From Anthonomus grandis grandis (Eukaryota; Arthropoda; Insecta; Coleoptera; Curculionidae), in contig NC_065546.1 in the NCBI RefSeq assembly GCF_022605725.1, forward strand, positions 25,354,227 to 25,418,226: a stretch of DNA of 64,000 nt, given 5' to 3'. Shown here in pieces: positions 1 to 12,800 of this stretch. The position numbers and the translations under genes are program-made. The stretch's first letter is position 1, and every line of letters begins with the position of its first letter. The notes below the pieces were generated by a model. It was not told the DNA's origin, did no database searches, and worked only from the letters and a program-made list of their open reading frames with translations.

Positions 1-645
1 ATTGATAACACTACTGCTATTGCTTCAATTAACCGCATGGGTAGCATTCAATTTAAAAAATTGAACTACATTTCTAGACAAATTTGGCAATGGTGCGAGA
101 ACCGGAATATTTTTTTGTTTGCCTCCTACATAAGATCATCGGATAACAAAGAGGCAGATGAACAATCAAGGGTCATAAACTATAACACTGAATTTCAACT
201 TAATCAAGAGTTATTTGAAATAATGGTTAACGCATTTGGAAAACCAGAAATTGATTTATTTGCCAGCCGGAACAACAGAAAATGTAAACTTTTTGTTTCT
301 TGGTTACCAGATCCAGAGAGTGTTTGGGTCGATGCCTTCACGTTATGTTGGTCTGACCTTAGTTTTTACGCGTTCCAGCCATTTTCACTAATTTTGAAAG
401 TTTTACAAAAAATTATTGAAGATAAAGCGGAGGGTATCGTAGTAGCCCCTTTCTGGATAACCCAACCTTGGTACCCGGTTTACAATTCCTTGTTGTCTGG
501 TGAGCCTATTTTCTTCAAACCACGAGAAGATTTAATTTCGTGTTTTGATAGGACCCCACATCTTCTTTGCCATCAGCTCACCCTGGTTGTCGGCCGCTTA
601 TCCGGCAAGCTTTACGAGGACAAGGAATCCCGGAGGATTCCATAA
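1..645 (+). CDS. DIRS reverse transcriptase/RNase H polyprotein, C-terminal part
   Basis: Frame 1 is open from the first base, so this ORF is cut by the window edge; the first ATG (37) is internal. The first residues, Asp-Asn-Thr-Thr-Ala, and the later Lys-Glu-Ala-Asp-Glu-Gln-Ser-Arg (around base 160) fit the RNase H domain that follows RT in DIRS elements. After it comes a ~130-residue region with a Asp-Leu-Phe-Ala-Ser start and a Pro-Phe-Trp-X-X-Gln-Pro-Trp motif, which is conserved after RNase H in animal DIRS-like elements. In some DIRS elements this position holds a Dam-like methyltransferase domain, but I see no clear DPPY-type catalytic motif here. The ORF overlaps the recombinase ORF by 79 bp in another frame. 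The reading frame shows no break in the visible part. Confidence 0.85.
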   Translation: MDNTTAIASINRMGSIQFKKLNYISRQIWQWCENRNIFLFASYIRSSDNKEADEQSRVINYNTEFQLNQELFEIMVNAFGKPEIDLFASRNNRKCKLFVSWLPDPESVWVDAFTLCWSDLSFYAFQPFSLILKVLQKIIEDKAEGIVVAPFWITQPWYPVYNSLLSGEPIFFKPREDLISCFDRTPHLLCHQLTLVVGRLSGKLYEDKESRRIP

Positions 646-1556
646 ATATTTCTCTAGCCTCAATTACTCCGTCCACTATTAAGCAATATAATGGTGGCTT
701 GAAGCTATGGTGGAATTATTTCCTCGACCAAAGAATAAAAGTGTTTTCAGTCACGGTAGAACACTTATTAAAATTTTTGACTTTTCATTTTCATAAAGGT
801 GGTTCTTATGGAACGTTAAATTGTTATCGTTCTGCGATTGCGCAATTAGTAGGTAAGGATAATATAATAAAGGACTTTAGGATAAGACGTTTTTTTAAAG
901 GTGTTTATGGATTGAGACCAAACCACCCAAAGTACGATTCAACTTGGGACCCCTCGATTGTCTTAAATTTCCTAGAGAAAATGCCGCTAAACGATTTTAG
1001 TTTAGTACAGATAACCTACAAACTAGCGGCCTTATTGCGTTTGGCTACGGGGCAGCGGGTACAAACTATAGCGAACATCGAGATATGCAATATAGTTAAC
1101 ACAAGGGAAGGTATAAATATAAAGATCGCCTGTAGACTAAAAACTTCGGCACATAATAGAAACCAACCAAATATTAATATTCCTACCTTTAATAATAAGA
1201 AACTTTGTTTAGCACATACAATTAATAACTATTTATCTTTTACTGAAGGATTGAGGGGCACTCAGGCAAATAACTTGTTCATTACACTTAAGAAACCCCA
1301 TAAGAACGCATCTGCACAAACAATTGCTAGATGGGTTAAGAAAGTTCTAGAAGCAAGTGGGATAGATACAAGCGTATTTACGGCCCACAGTACACGGCAC
1401 GCAGCGACCTCAAAGGCTGCTAGTAAGGGTGTTTCTATTGATACAATTCGTCTTTCGGCGGGCTGGTCTCAGAAATCTAATACTTTCGCGCAGTTCTACC
1501 AAAGACCAATTAAAGACAATAATTTTATTGGTAAAGTGTTAGGTTTTTCTAAATAA
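567..1556 (+). CDS. DIRS tyrosine recombinase (YR)
   Basis: A 329-residue tyrosine recombinase, the enzyme thought to insert the circular DIRS DNA by site-specific strand exchange. The N-terminal half (about 30-120) looks like a SAM-like core-binding domain. The C-terminal catalytic domain has Arg164 (in Thr-Gly-Gln-Arg-Val-Gln), the His274-X-X-Arg277 box (in Ala-His-Ser-Thr-Arg-His), Trp300 (in Ala-Gly-Trp-Ser) and the nucleophile Tyr311 (in Ala-Gln-Phe-Tyr). All core residues are therefore present and the frame is unbroken. The ATG at 567 lies inside the RNase H ORF, in a different frame, so translation may need the overlap; the true start could be a little downstream. Stop is TAA at 1554-1556. 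Confident family assignment; activity is inferred only. Confidence 0.93.
   Translation: MPSAHPGCRPLIRQALRGQGIPEDSINISLASITPSTIKQYNGGLKLWWNYFLDQRIKVFSVTVEHLLKFLTFHFHKGGSYGTLNCYRSAIAQLVGKDNIIKDFRIRRFFKGVYGLRPNHPKYDSTWDPSIVLNFLEKMPLNDFSLVQITYKLAALLRLATGQRVQTIANIEICNIVNTREGINIKIACRLKTSAHNRNQPNINIPTFNNKKLCLAHTINNYLSFTEGLRGTQANNLFITLKKPHKNASAQTIARWVKKVLEASGIDTSVFTAHSTRHAATSKAASKGVSIDTIRLSAGWSQKSNTFAQFYQRPIKDNNFIGKVLGFSK

Positions 1557-1559
<3 letters not shown>

Positions 1560-1622
<63 letters not shown>
1560..1622. repeat. (AT)n microsatellite
   Basis: About 63 bp of uninterrupted AT dinucleotide directly after the recombinase stop codon, followed by a T-run. Length is likely to be polymorphic and uncertain in assembly. 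Confidence 0.97.
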
Positions 1623-1631
<9 letters not shown>

Positions 1632-1867
1632 TCTTTTGTAACCATTATCTACTATAATGTATATGTACTATACATTAGTATACTTGTAAGAGGAATGTAT
1701 TTATTATGATATTTATTATTATATTAGAAGATGTTGTGATGGAATGAGTAAAACAGTGTAGAAAATGTTAAGAATTTTATTTTATTTTTTTTTGTAGAAT
1801 AAAATTTGAAACTAAGGATCCCTGTATTTGTTTACAAAATGTTGACCTTTTCTATAGTCTTTAAACA
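1623..1867. other. DIRS 3' non-coding region
   Basis: AT-rich non-coding DNA between the microsatellite and the internal complementary region. No ORF and no recognised motif. It belongs to the DIRS element by position. Confidence 0.6.
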
Positions 1868-1983
1868 TCTACATTGCTACTTATTTATGAGTCGAGACCT
1901 GGGATATAATTAATAGATCAAACGAACTTACCTAAGTGAAGTTCGATCTTGATTATATCCAGGTCTCGACGAAGTAAATAAGT
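1868..1983. repeat. DIRS internal complementary region (ICR), palindromic
   Basis: Bases 1904-1983 are the perfect 80 bp reverse complement of 2163-2242, the right end of the element. In addition, 1868-1910 repeats in direct orientation the start of the right-end segment (compare 2152-2198), so the ICR is itself an imperfect hairpin around the sequence near 1920-1945. In DIRS elements the ICR is complementary to the outer ends of both inverted terminal repeats and is proposed to template completion and circularisation of the DNA. The half matching the left terminus cannot be checked because that terminus is outside the window. Confidence 0.85.
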
Positions 1984-2162
1984 CCCTCCCTACCCTTTTA
2001 ACTTCCCTAAATATAAACAACAGGCAACATTTTGTTTTGCTTTAAAAAGAATGATATTCACGTCCGGGGAAGGGAGGTATATGAATGCCGGTAAATAACA
2101 ATTGAAATTTTTTTTCTTGGAACTGTGTGGTTGCACCTGCCTTCGGAGGATACTACATTGCT
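1984..2162. other. DIRS spacer between ICR and right terminus
   Basis: Non-coding spacer. It contains a short GC-richer, purine-rich stretch (near 2065-2085) and ends in the direct repeat of the ICR start (from about 2152). No ORF. Confidence 0.6.
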
Positions 2163-2242
2163 ACTTATTTACTTCGTCGAGACCTGGATATAATCAAGAT
2201 CGAACTTCACTTAGGTAAGTTCGTTTGATCTATTAATTATAT
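2163..2242. repeat. DIRS right inverted terminus
   Basis: Exact 80 bp inverted copy of 1904-1983. The satellite phase resumes immediately afterwards (the sequence from about 2238 also fits satellite, so the junction is uncertain by a few bases). No target duplication can be tested without the left end; DIRS elements normally make none. Confidence 0.85.
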
Positions 2243-2720
2243 TTTCGTAACTCTGGTTGTGTTCAAACCGTAAAAAACATCATTTGGCTATCTTGTATAT
2301 GCGAAATAGTAAATTTAAATAATATTCCAATAATAGATAACAGTAATGGAGTGAGATTTAATTATTTTTTTAAAAAACAATTCATAACAAAAATTTTAAA
2401 AATAATTTACAGTACATTAAATGATCTTCAAAAATTAAATTGGAGTCAAATCGGACAATGCTATAATGCTTAATTGTTCTATTTTCTTAACCCTTGTTAT
2501 GTCCAAAACTTAAAAAGGATCATTTGGGTCATCTTGTATAACCTAAATATTCATTTTAAAATAAATTTGAATAATAGATAACCGTAATTGAGTGAGATAT
2601 GACTATTTATTTTAAACAAAATACATCAAAATATTTTTTAAAATCATTTAGGGTTAATCAAATTATATCTAAAAATTAAATCAGAACATTCGTTAACGAT
2701 ATTAGTTATTACGTGTTCTT

Positions 2721-3192
2721 AACTCTGGTTGTGTTCAAACCGTAAAAAACATCATTTGGCTATCTTGTATATGCGAAATAGTAAATTTAAATTAGATTCG
2801 AATAATAGCAAACAGTAATGGAGTGAGATTTAATTATTTTTTTAAAAAACAATTCATTAGAAAAATTTTAAAAATAATTTACAGTGCATTAAATGAACTT
2901 CAAAAATTAAATTGGAATCAAATCGGACAATGCTGTAATGATTAATTGTTCTATTTTCTTAACCCTGGTTATGTCCAAAACTTAGAAAAGATCATTTGGG
3001 TTATCTTGTATAACCTAAATATTAATTTTAAAATAAATTTGAATAATAGATAATCGTAATTGAGTGAGATATGACTATTTTTTTTAAACACAATACATCA
3101 AAAATATTTTAAAAATCATTTAGGGTTAATCAAATTATATCTAAAAATTAAATCGGAACAATCGTTAACGCCATTAGTTATGACATTTTCTT
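2721..3192 (+). repeat. Reference satellite dimer (A half 2721-2960, B half 2961-3192)
   Basis: One complete unit taken as reference: 472 bp, A half 240 bp and B half 232 bp. The halves share the opening motif (aactctggttgtg against aaccctggttatg), the catcttgtata-like core ~40 bp in, the gaataatagataac block ~85 bp in, and the T-run/A-run with an acatca or attcat block after it. The A half ends in the conserved caatgctataatgattaatt segment; the B half ends in the caatcgttaacgctattagt segment. Confidence 0.92.
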
Positions 3193-6100
3193 AACTCTGG
3201 TTGTGTGCAAACCGTAAAAAACATCATTTGGCTATCTTGTATATGCGAAATAGTAAATTTAAATTATATTCGAATAATAGATAACAGTAATAGAGTGAGA
3301 TATAATTATTTTTTAAAAAAACAATTCATAAGAAAAATTTTAAAAATAATTTACAGTACATCAAATGAACTTTAAAAATGAAACTGAAATCAAATCGGAC
3401 AATGCTATAATAATTAATTGTTCTATTTTCTTAACCCTTGTTATGTCCAAAACTTAAAAAAGATCATTTGGGTCAACTTGTATAACCTAAATAATAATTT
3501 TAAAATAAATTTGTATAATAGATAACCGTAATTGAGTGAGAAAAGACTATTTTTTTTAAACAAAATACATCAAAATATTTTTAAAAATCATTTAGGGTTA
3601 ATCAAATTATATCTAAAAATTAAATCAGAACAATCGTTAACGATATTAGTTATTTATTACGTGTTCTTAACTCTGGTTGTGTTCAAACCGTAAAAAACAT
3701 CATTTGGCTATCTTGTATATGCGAAAGAGTAAATTTAAATTATATTCGAATAATAGATAACAGTAATGGAGTGAGATTTAATTATTTTTTTAAAAAACAA
3801 TTCATAAGAAAAATTTTTAAAATAATTTACAGTACATTAAATGACCTTCAGAAATTAAATTGGAATCAAATCGGACAATGCTGTAATGATAAATTTTTCT
3901 ATTTTATTAACCCTGGTTATGTCCAAAACTTAAAAAATATCATTTGGGTCATCTTGTATAACTTAATCATTAATTTTAAAATAAATTTGAATAACAGATA
4001 ACCGTAATTGAGTGAGAAAAGACTATTTTTTTTAAACAAAATACATCAAAATATTTTTAAAAATCATTTAGGGTTAATCAAATTATATCTAAAAATTGAA
4101 TTAAAATTAAATCGAAGCAATCGCCAACGCTATTAGTTATTATATTTTCGTAACTCTGGTTGTGTTCAAATATCATTTGGCTATCTTGTATATGCGAAAT
4201 AGTAAATTTAAATAATATTCCAATAATAGATAACAGTAATGGAGTGAGATTTAATTATTTTTTTAAAAAACAATTCATAACAAAAATTTTAAAAATAATT
4301 TACAGTACATTAAATGATCTTCAAAAATTAAATTGGAGTCAAATCGGACAATGCTATAATGCTTAATTGTTCTATTTTCTTAACCCTTGTTATGTCCAAA
4401 ACTTAAAAAGAATCATTTGGGTCATCTTGTATAACCTAAATTTTCATTTTAAAATAAATTTGAATAATAGATAACCGTAATTGAGTGAGATATGACTATT
4501 TATTTTAAACACAATACATCAAAATATTTTTAAAAATCATTTAGGGTTAATCAAATTATATCTAAAAATTAAATCAGAACATTCGTTAACGATATTAGTT
4601 ATTACGTGTTCTTAACTCTGGTTGTGTTCAAACCGTAAAAAACATCATTTGGCTATCTTGTATATGCGAAATAGTAAATTTAAATTAGATTCAAATAATA
4701 GATAACAGTAATGGAGTGAGATTTAATTATTTTTTTAAAAAACAATTCATTGGAAAAATTTTAAAAATAATTTACAGTGCATTAAATGAACCTCAAAAAT
4801 TAAATTGGAATCAAATCGGACAATGCTGTAATGATTAATTGTTCTATTTTCTTAACCCTGGTTATGTCCAAAACTTAAATAGGATGATTTGGGTTATCTT
4901 GTATAACCTAAATATTAATTTTAAAATAAATTTGAATAATAGATAATCGTAATTGAGTGAGATATGACTATTTTTTTTAAACACAATACATCAAAATTAT
5001 TTTAAAAATCATTTAGGGTTAATCAAATTATATCTAAAAATTAAATCGGAACAATCGTTAACGCTATTAATTATTACATTTTCTTAACTCTGGTTGTGTT
5101 CAAACCGTAAAAAACATCATTTGGCTATCTTGTATATACGAAATAGTAAATTTAAATTATATTCGAATAATAGATAACAGAAATGGAGTGAGATTTAATT
5201 ATTTTTTTAAAAAACAATTCATAAGAAAAATTTTAAAAATAATTTACAGTACATTAAATGACCTTCAAAAATTAAATTGGAATCAAATCGGACAATTCTA
5301 TAATGATTAATTGTTCTATTTTCTTAACCCTTGTTATGTCCAAAACTTAAAAAAGATCATTTGGGTCAACTTGTATAACCTAAATAATAATTTTAAAATA
5401 AATTTGAATAATAGATAACCGTAATTGAGTGAGAAAAACAATTTTTTTTAAGCAAAATACATCAAAATATTTTTAAAAATCATTTAGGGTTAATCAAATT
5501 ATATCTAAAAATTAAATCGGAACAATCGTTAACGCTATTAGTTATTACATTTTCTTAACTCTGGTTGTGTTCAAACCGTAAAAAACATCATTTGGCTATC
5601 TTGTATATGCAAAATAGTAAATTTAAATTATATTCGAATAATAGATAACAGTAATAGAGTGAGATATAATTATTTTTTAAAAAAACAATTCATAAGAAAA
5701 ATTTTAAAAATAATTTACAGTACATCAAATGAACTTTAAAAATGAAACTGAAATCAAATCGGACAATGCTATAATGATTAATTGTTCTATTTTCTTAACC
5801 CTTGTTATGTCCAACACTTAAAAAAGATCATTTGGGTCAACTTGTATAACCTAAATAATAATTTTAAAATAAATTTGAATAATAGATAACCGTAATTGAG
5901 TGAGAAAAGACTATTTTTTTTAAACAAAATACATCAAAATATTTTTAAAAATCATTTAGGGTTAATCAAATTATATCTAAAAATTAAATCAGAACAATCG
6001 TTAACGATATTAGTTATTACGTGTTCTTAACTCTGGTTGTGCTAAAACCGTAAAAAACATCATTTGGCTATCTTGTATATGCGAAATAGTAAATTTAAAT

Positions 6101-6899
6101 TATATTCGAAAAATAGATAACAGTAATGGAGTGAGATTTAATAATTTTTTTAAAAAACAATTCATAAGAAAAATTTTAAAAATAATTTACAGTACATTAA
6201 ATGAACTTCAAAAATTAAACTGGAATCAAATCGGACAATGCTGTAATGATTAATTGTTCTATTTTCTTAACCCTGGTTATGTCCAAAACTTAAAAAAGAT
6301 CATTTGGGTCATCTTGTATAACCTAAATATTAATTTTAAAATAAATTTGAATAATAGATAACCGTAATTGAGTGAGAAAAGACTATTTTTTTTAAACAAA
6401 ATACATCAAAATATTTTTAAAAATCATTTAGGGTTAATCAAATTATATCTAAAAATTAAATCAGAACAATCGTTAACGATATTAGTTATTACGTGTTCTT
6501 AACTCTGGTTGTATTCAAACCGTAAAAAACATCATTTGGCTATCTTGTATATGCGAAATAGTAAATTTAAATTATATTCGAATAATAGATAACAGTAATG
6601 GAGTGAGATTTAATTATTTTTTTAAAAAACAATTCATAAGAAAAATTTTAAAAATAATTTACAGTACATTAAATGACCTTCAAAAATTAAATTGGAATTA
6701 AATCGGACAATTCTATAATGATTAATTGTTCTATTTTCTTAACCCTTGTTATGTCCAAAACTTAAAAAAGATCATTTGGGTCAACTTGTATAACCTAAAT
6801 AATAATTTTAAAATAAATTTGAATAATAGATAACCGTAATTGAGTGAGAAAATACTATTTTTTTTTAAACAAAATACATCAAAATATTTTTAAAAATCA

Positions 6900-9800
6900 T
6901 TTAGGGTTAATTAAATTATATTTAAAAATTGAATTAAAATTAAATCGAAGCAATCGCCAACGCTATTAGTTATTATATTTTCTTAACTCTGGTTGTGTTC
7001 AAACCGTAAAAAACATCATTTGGCTATCTTGTATATACGAAATAGTAAATTTAAATAATATTCCAATAATAGATAACAGTAATGGAGTGAGATTTAATTA
7101 TTTTTTTAAAAAACAATTAATAACAAAAATTTTAAAAATAATTTACAGTACATTAAATGAACTTCAAAAATTAAATTGGAATCAAATCGGACAATGCTGT
7201 AATGATTAATTGTTCTATTTTCTCAACCCTGGTTATGTCCAAAACTTAAAAAAGATCATTTGGGTCATCTTGTATAACCTAAATATTAATTTTAAAATAA
7301 ATTTGAATAATAGATAACCGTAATTGAGTCAAATATGACTATTTTTTTTTAATGCAATACATCAAAATATTTTTAAAAATCATTTAGGGTTAATCAAATC
7401 ATATCTAAAAATTAAATCGGAACAATCGTTAACGCTATTAGTTATGACATTTTCTTAACTCTGGTTGTGTGCAAACCGTAAAAAACATCATTTGGCTATC
7501 TTGTATATGCGAAATAGTAAATTTAAATTATATTCGAATAATAGATAACAGTAATAGAGTGAGATATAATTTTTTTTAAAAAAACAATTCATAAGAAAAA
7601 TTTTAAAAATAATTTACAGTACTTCAAATGAACTTTAAAAATAAAACTGAAATCAAATCGGACAATGCTATAATGATTAATTGTTCTATTTTCTTAACCC
7701 TTGTTATGTCCAAAACTTAAAAAACATCATTTGGGTCAACTTGTATAACCTAAATAATAATTTTAAAATAAATTTGAATAATAGATAACCGTAATTGAGT
7801 GAGAAGAGACAATTTTTTTTAAACAAAATACATCAAAATATTTTTAAAAATCATTTAGGGTTAATCAAATTATATCTAAAAATTAAATCGGAACAATCGT
7901 TAACGCTATTAGTTATGACATTTTCTTAACTCTGGTTGTGTGCAAACCGTAAAAAATATCATTTGGCTATCTTGTATATGCGAAATAGTAAATTTAAATT
8001 ATATTCGAATAATAGATAACAGTAATAGAGTGAGATATAATTATTTAAAAAAAAAACAATTCATAAGAAAAATTTTAAAAATAATTTACAGTACTTCAAA
8101 AATGAAACTGGAGTCAAATCGGACAATGCTATAATGATTAATTGTTCTATTTTCTTAACCCTTGTTATGTCCAAAATTAAAAAACGATCATTTGGGTCAT
8201 CTTGTATAACCTAAATATTAATTTGAATAATAGATAACCCTAATTGAGTGAAATATGACTATTTTTTTTAAACACAATACATCAAAATATTTTAAAAAAT
8301 CATTTAGGGTTATTCAAATTATATCTAAAAATTAAATCGGAACAATCGTTACCGCTATTAGTGATTACATTTTCTTAACTTTGGTTGTGTTCAAACCATA
8401 AAAAACATCATTTGGCTATCTTGTATATGCGAAATAGTAAATTTAAATTATATTCGAATAATAGATAACAGTAATAGAGTGAGATATAATTATTTTTTTA
8501 AAAAACAATTCATAAGAAAAATTTTAAAAATAATTTACAGTACATTAAATGAACTTCAAAAATTAAATTGGAATCAAATCGGACAATGCTGTAATGATAA
8601 ATTGTTCTATTTTTTTAACCCTGGTTATGTCCAAAACTTAAAAAAGATCATTTGGGTCATCTTGTATAACTTAATCATTAATTTTAAAATAAATTTTAAT
8701 AACAGATAACCGTAATTGAGTGAGAAAAGACTATTTTTTTAAATCAAAATACATCAAAATATTTTTAAAAATCATTTAAGGTTAATCAAATTATATCTAA
8801 AAATTGAATTAAAATTAAATCGAAGCAATCGCCAACGCTATTAGTTATTATATTTTCTTAACTCTGGTTGTGTTCAAACCGTAAAAAACATCATTTGGCT
8901 ATCTTGTATATGCGAAATAGTAAATTTAAATAATATTCCAATAATAGATAACAGTAATGGAGTGAGATTTAATTATTTTTTTAAAAAACAATTCATAACA
9001 AAAATTTTAAAAATAATTTACAGTACATCAAATCAACTTCAAAAATGAAACTGGAGTCAAATCGGACAATGCTATAATGCTTAATTGTTCTATTTTCTTA
9101 ACCCTTGTTATGTCCAAAACTTAAAAAGGATCATTTGGGTCATCTTGTATAATCTAAATATTCATTTTAAAATAAATTTGAATAATAGATAACCGTAATT
9201 GAGTGAGATATGACTATTTATTTTAAACAAAATACATCAAAATATTTGTAAAAATCATTTAGGGTTAATCAAATTATATCTAAAAATTAAATCGGAACAA
9301 TCGGTAACGATATTAATTATTACATTTTCTTAACTCTGGTTGTGTTTAAACCGTAAAAAACATCATGTGGCTATCTTGTATATGCGAAATAGTAAATTTA
9401 AATTATATTTGAATAATAGATAACAGTAATGAGTGAGATATAATTATTTTTTAAAAAAACAATTCATAAGAAACATTTTAAAAATAATTTACAGTACATT
9501 AAATGAACTTCAAAAATTAAATTGGAGTCAAATCGAACAATGCTATAATGATTAATTGTTCTATTTTCTTAACTCTGGTTATGTCCAAAACTTAAAAAGG
9601 ATCATTTGGGTCATCTTGTATAACCTAAATATTAATTTTAAAATAAATTTGAATAATAGATAACTATAATTGAGTAAAATATGACTATTTTTTTAAAACA
9701 CAATACATAAAACTATTTTTAAAAATCTTTTAGGGTTTATCAAATTATATCTAAAAATTGAATTCAAATTAAATCGAAGCAATCGCCAACGCTATTAGTT

Positions 9801-12800
9801 ATTATATTTTCTTAACTCTGGTTGTGTTCAAACCTTAAAAAACATCATTTGGCTATCTTGTATATACGAAATAGTAAATTTAAATTAAATTCGAATAATA
9901 GATAACAGTAATGGAGCGAGATTTAATTATTTTTTTTAAAAAACAATTCATAAGAAAAATTTTTAAAATAATTTACAGTACATCAAATGAACTTTAAAAA
10001 TGAAACTGAAATCAAATCGGACAATGCTATAATGATTAATTGTTCTATTTTCTTAACCCTTGTTATGTCCAAAACTTAAAAAACATCATTTGGGTCAACT
10101 TGTATAACCTAAATAATAATTTTAAAATAAATTTGAATAATAGATAACCGTAATTGAGTGAGAAGAGACTATTTTTTTTAAACAAAATACATCAAAATAT
10201 TTTTAAAAATCATTTAAGGTTAATCAAATTATATCTAAAAATTGAATTAAAATTAAATCGAAGCAATCGCCAACGCTATTAGTTATTATATTTTCTTAAC
10301 TCTGGTTGTGTTCAAACCTTAAAAAACATCATTTGGCTATCTTGTATATACGAAATAGTAAATTTAAATTAAATTCGAATAATAGATAACAGTAATGGAG
10401 CGAGATTTAATTATTTTTTTTAAAAAACAATTCATAAGAAAAATTTTTAAAATAATTTACAGTACATCAAATAAACTTCAAAAATGAAACTGGAGTCAAA
10501 TCGGACAATGCTATAATGATTAATTGTTCTACTTTCTTAACCCTTGTTATGTCCAGAACTTAAAAACGATCATTTGGGTCATCTTGTATAACCTAAATAT
10601 TAATTTTAAAATAAATTTGAATAATAGATAACCGTAATTGAGTGAGAAAAGACTATTTTTTTTTAAACAAAATACATCAAAATATTTTTAAGAATCATTT
10701 AGGGTTAATCAATTTATATCTAAAAATTAAATCGGAACAATCGTTAACGCTATTAGTTATTACATTTTCTTAACTCTGGTTGTGTTCAAACCGTAAAAAA
10801 CATCATTTGGCTATCTTGTATATGCGAAATAGTAAATTTAAATTAGATTTGAATAATAGATAACAGTAATGGAGTGAGATTTAATTATTTTTTTTAAAAA
10901 ACAATTCATAAGAAAAATTTTAAAAATAATTTACAGTACTTCAAATGAACTTTAAAAATGAAACTGGAGTCAAATCGGACAATGCTATAATGATTAATTG
11001 TTCTATTTTCTTAACCCTTGTTATGTCCAGAACTTGAAAACGATCATTTGGGTCATCTTGTATAACCTAAATATTAATTTTAAAATAAATTTGAATAATA
11101 GATAACCGTAATTGAGTGAGAAAAGACTATTTTTTTTAAACAAAATACATCAAAATATTTTTAAAAATCATTTAGGGTTAATCAAATTATATCTAAAAAT
11201 TAAATCGGAACAATCGTTAACGCTATTAGTTATTACATTTTCTTAACTCTGGTTGTGTTCAAACCGTAAAAAACATCATTTGGCTATCTTGTATATACGA
11301 AATAGTAAATTTAAATTAAATTCGAATAATAGATAACAGTAATGGAGTGAGATTTAATTATTTTTTTTAAAAAACAATTCATAAGAAAAATTTTAAAAAT
11401 AATTTACAGTACTTCAAATGAACTTTAAAAATGAAACTGGAGTCAAATCGGACAATGCTATAATGATTAATTGTTCTATTTTCTTAACCCTTGTTATGTC
11501 CAAAACTTAAAAACGATCATTTGGGTCATCTTGTATAACCTAAATAATAATTTTAAAATAAATTTGAATAATAGATAACCGTAATTGAGTGAGAAGAGAC
11601 TATTTTTTTTAAACAAAATACATCAAAATATTTTTAAAAATCATTTAAGGTTAATCAAATTATATCTAAAAATTGAATTAAAATTAAATCGAAGCAATCG
11701 CCAACGCTATTGGTTATTATATTTTCTTAACTCTGGTTGTGTTCAAACCTTAAAAAACATCATTTGGCTATCTTGTATATACGAAATAGTAAATTTAAAT
11801 TAAATTCGAATAATAGATAACAGTAATGGAGCGAGATTTAATTATTTTTTTTAAAAAACAATTCATAAGAAAAATTTTTAAAATAATTTACAGTACATTA
11901 AATGAACTTTAAAAATGAAACTGAAATCAAATCGGACAATGCTATAATGATTAATTGTTCTATTTTCTTAACCCTTGTTATGTCCAAAACTTAAAAAACA
12001 TCATTTGGGTCAACTTGTATAACCTAAATAATAATTTTAAAATAAATTTGAATAATAGATAACCGTAATTGAGTGAGAAGAGACTATTTTTTTTAAACAA
12101 AATACATCAAAATATTTTTAAAAATCATTTAAGGTTAATCAAATTATATCTAAAAATTGAATTAAAATTAAATCGAAGCAATCGCCAACGCTATTAGTTA
12201 TTATATTTTCTTAACTCTGGTTGTGTTCAAACTTTAAAAAACATCATTTGGCTATCTTGTATATACGAAATAGTAAATTTAAATTAAATTCGAATAATAG
12301 ATAACAGTAATGGAGCGAGATTTAATTATTTTTTTTAAAAAACAATTCATAAGAAAAATTTTTAAAATAATTTACAGTACATCAAATGAACTTCAAAAAT
12401 GAAACTGGAGTCAAATCGGACAATGCTATAATGATTAATTGTTCTATTTTCTTAACCCTTGTTATGTCCAGAACTTAAAAACGATCATTTGGGTCATCTT
12501 GTATAACCTAAATATTAATTTGAAAATAAATTTGAATAATAGATAACCGTAATTGAGTGAGAAAAGACTATTTTTTTTTAAACAAAATACATCAAAATAT
12601 TTTTAAGAATCATTTAGGGTTAATCAAATTATATCTAAAAATTAAATCGGAACAATCGTTAACGCTATTAGTTATTACATTTTCTTAACTCTGGTTGTGT
12701 TCAAACCGTAAAAAACATCATTTGGCTATCTTGTATATGCGAAATAGTAAATTTAAATTAGATTTGAATAATAGATAACAGTAATGGAGTGAGATTTAAT

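Larger units (their letters stand above)
1..2242 (+). mobile_element. DIRS-type tyrosine-recombinase retrotransposon, right part
   Basis: The window opens inside the reverse transcriptase/RNase H ORF of a DIRS-order element and runs through its tyrosine recombinase to its right terminus. Supporting features, in order, are an RNase H segment, an overlapping tyrosine recombinase ORF, a 3' non-coding region with an AT microsatellite, an internal complementary region (1868-1983) and a terminal 80 bp stretch (2163-2242) that is its exact reverse complement. This layout is the DIRS signature: such elements lack LTRs and integrase and are thought to integrate through a circular intermediate using the recombinase. 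Satellite DNA begins directly after the terminus. The left half (gag, most of RT, left terminus) lies outside the window, so intactness cannot be judged. Confidence 0.9.
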
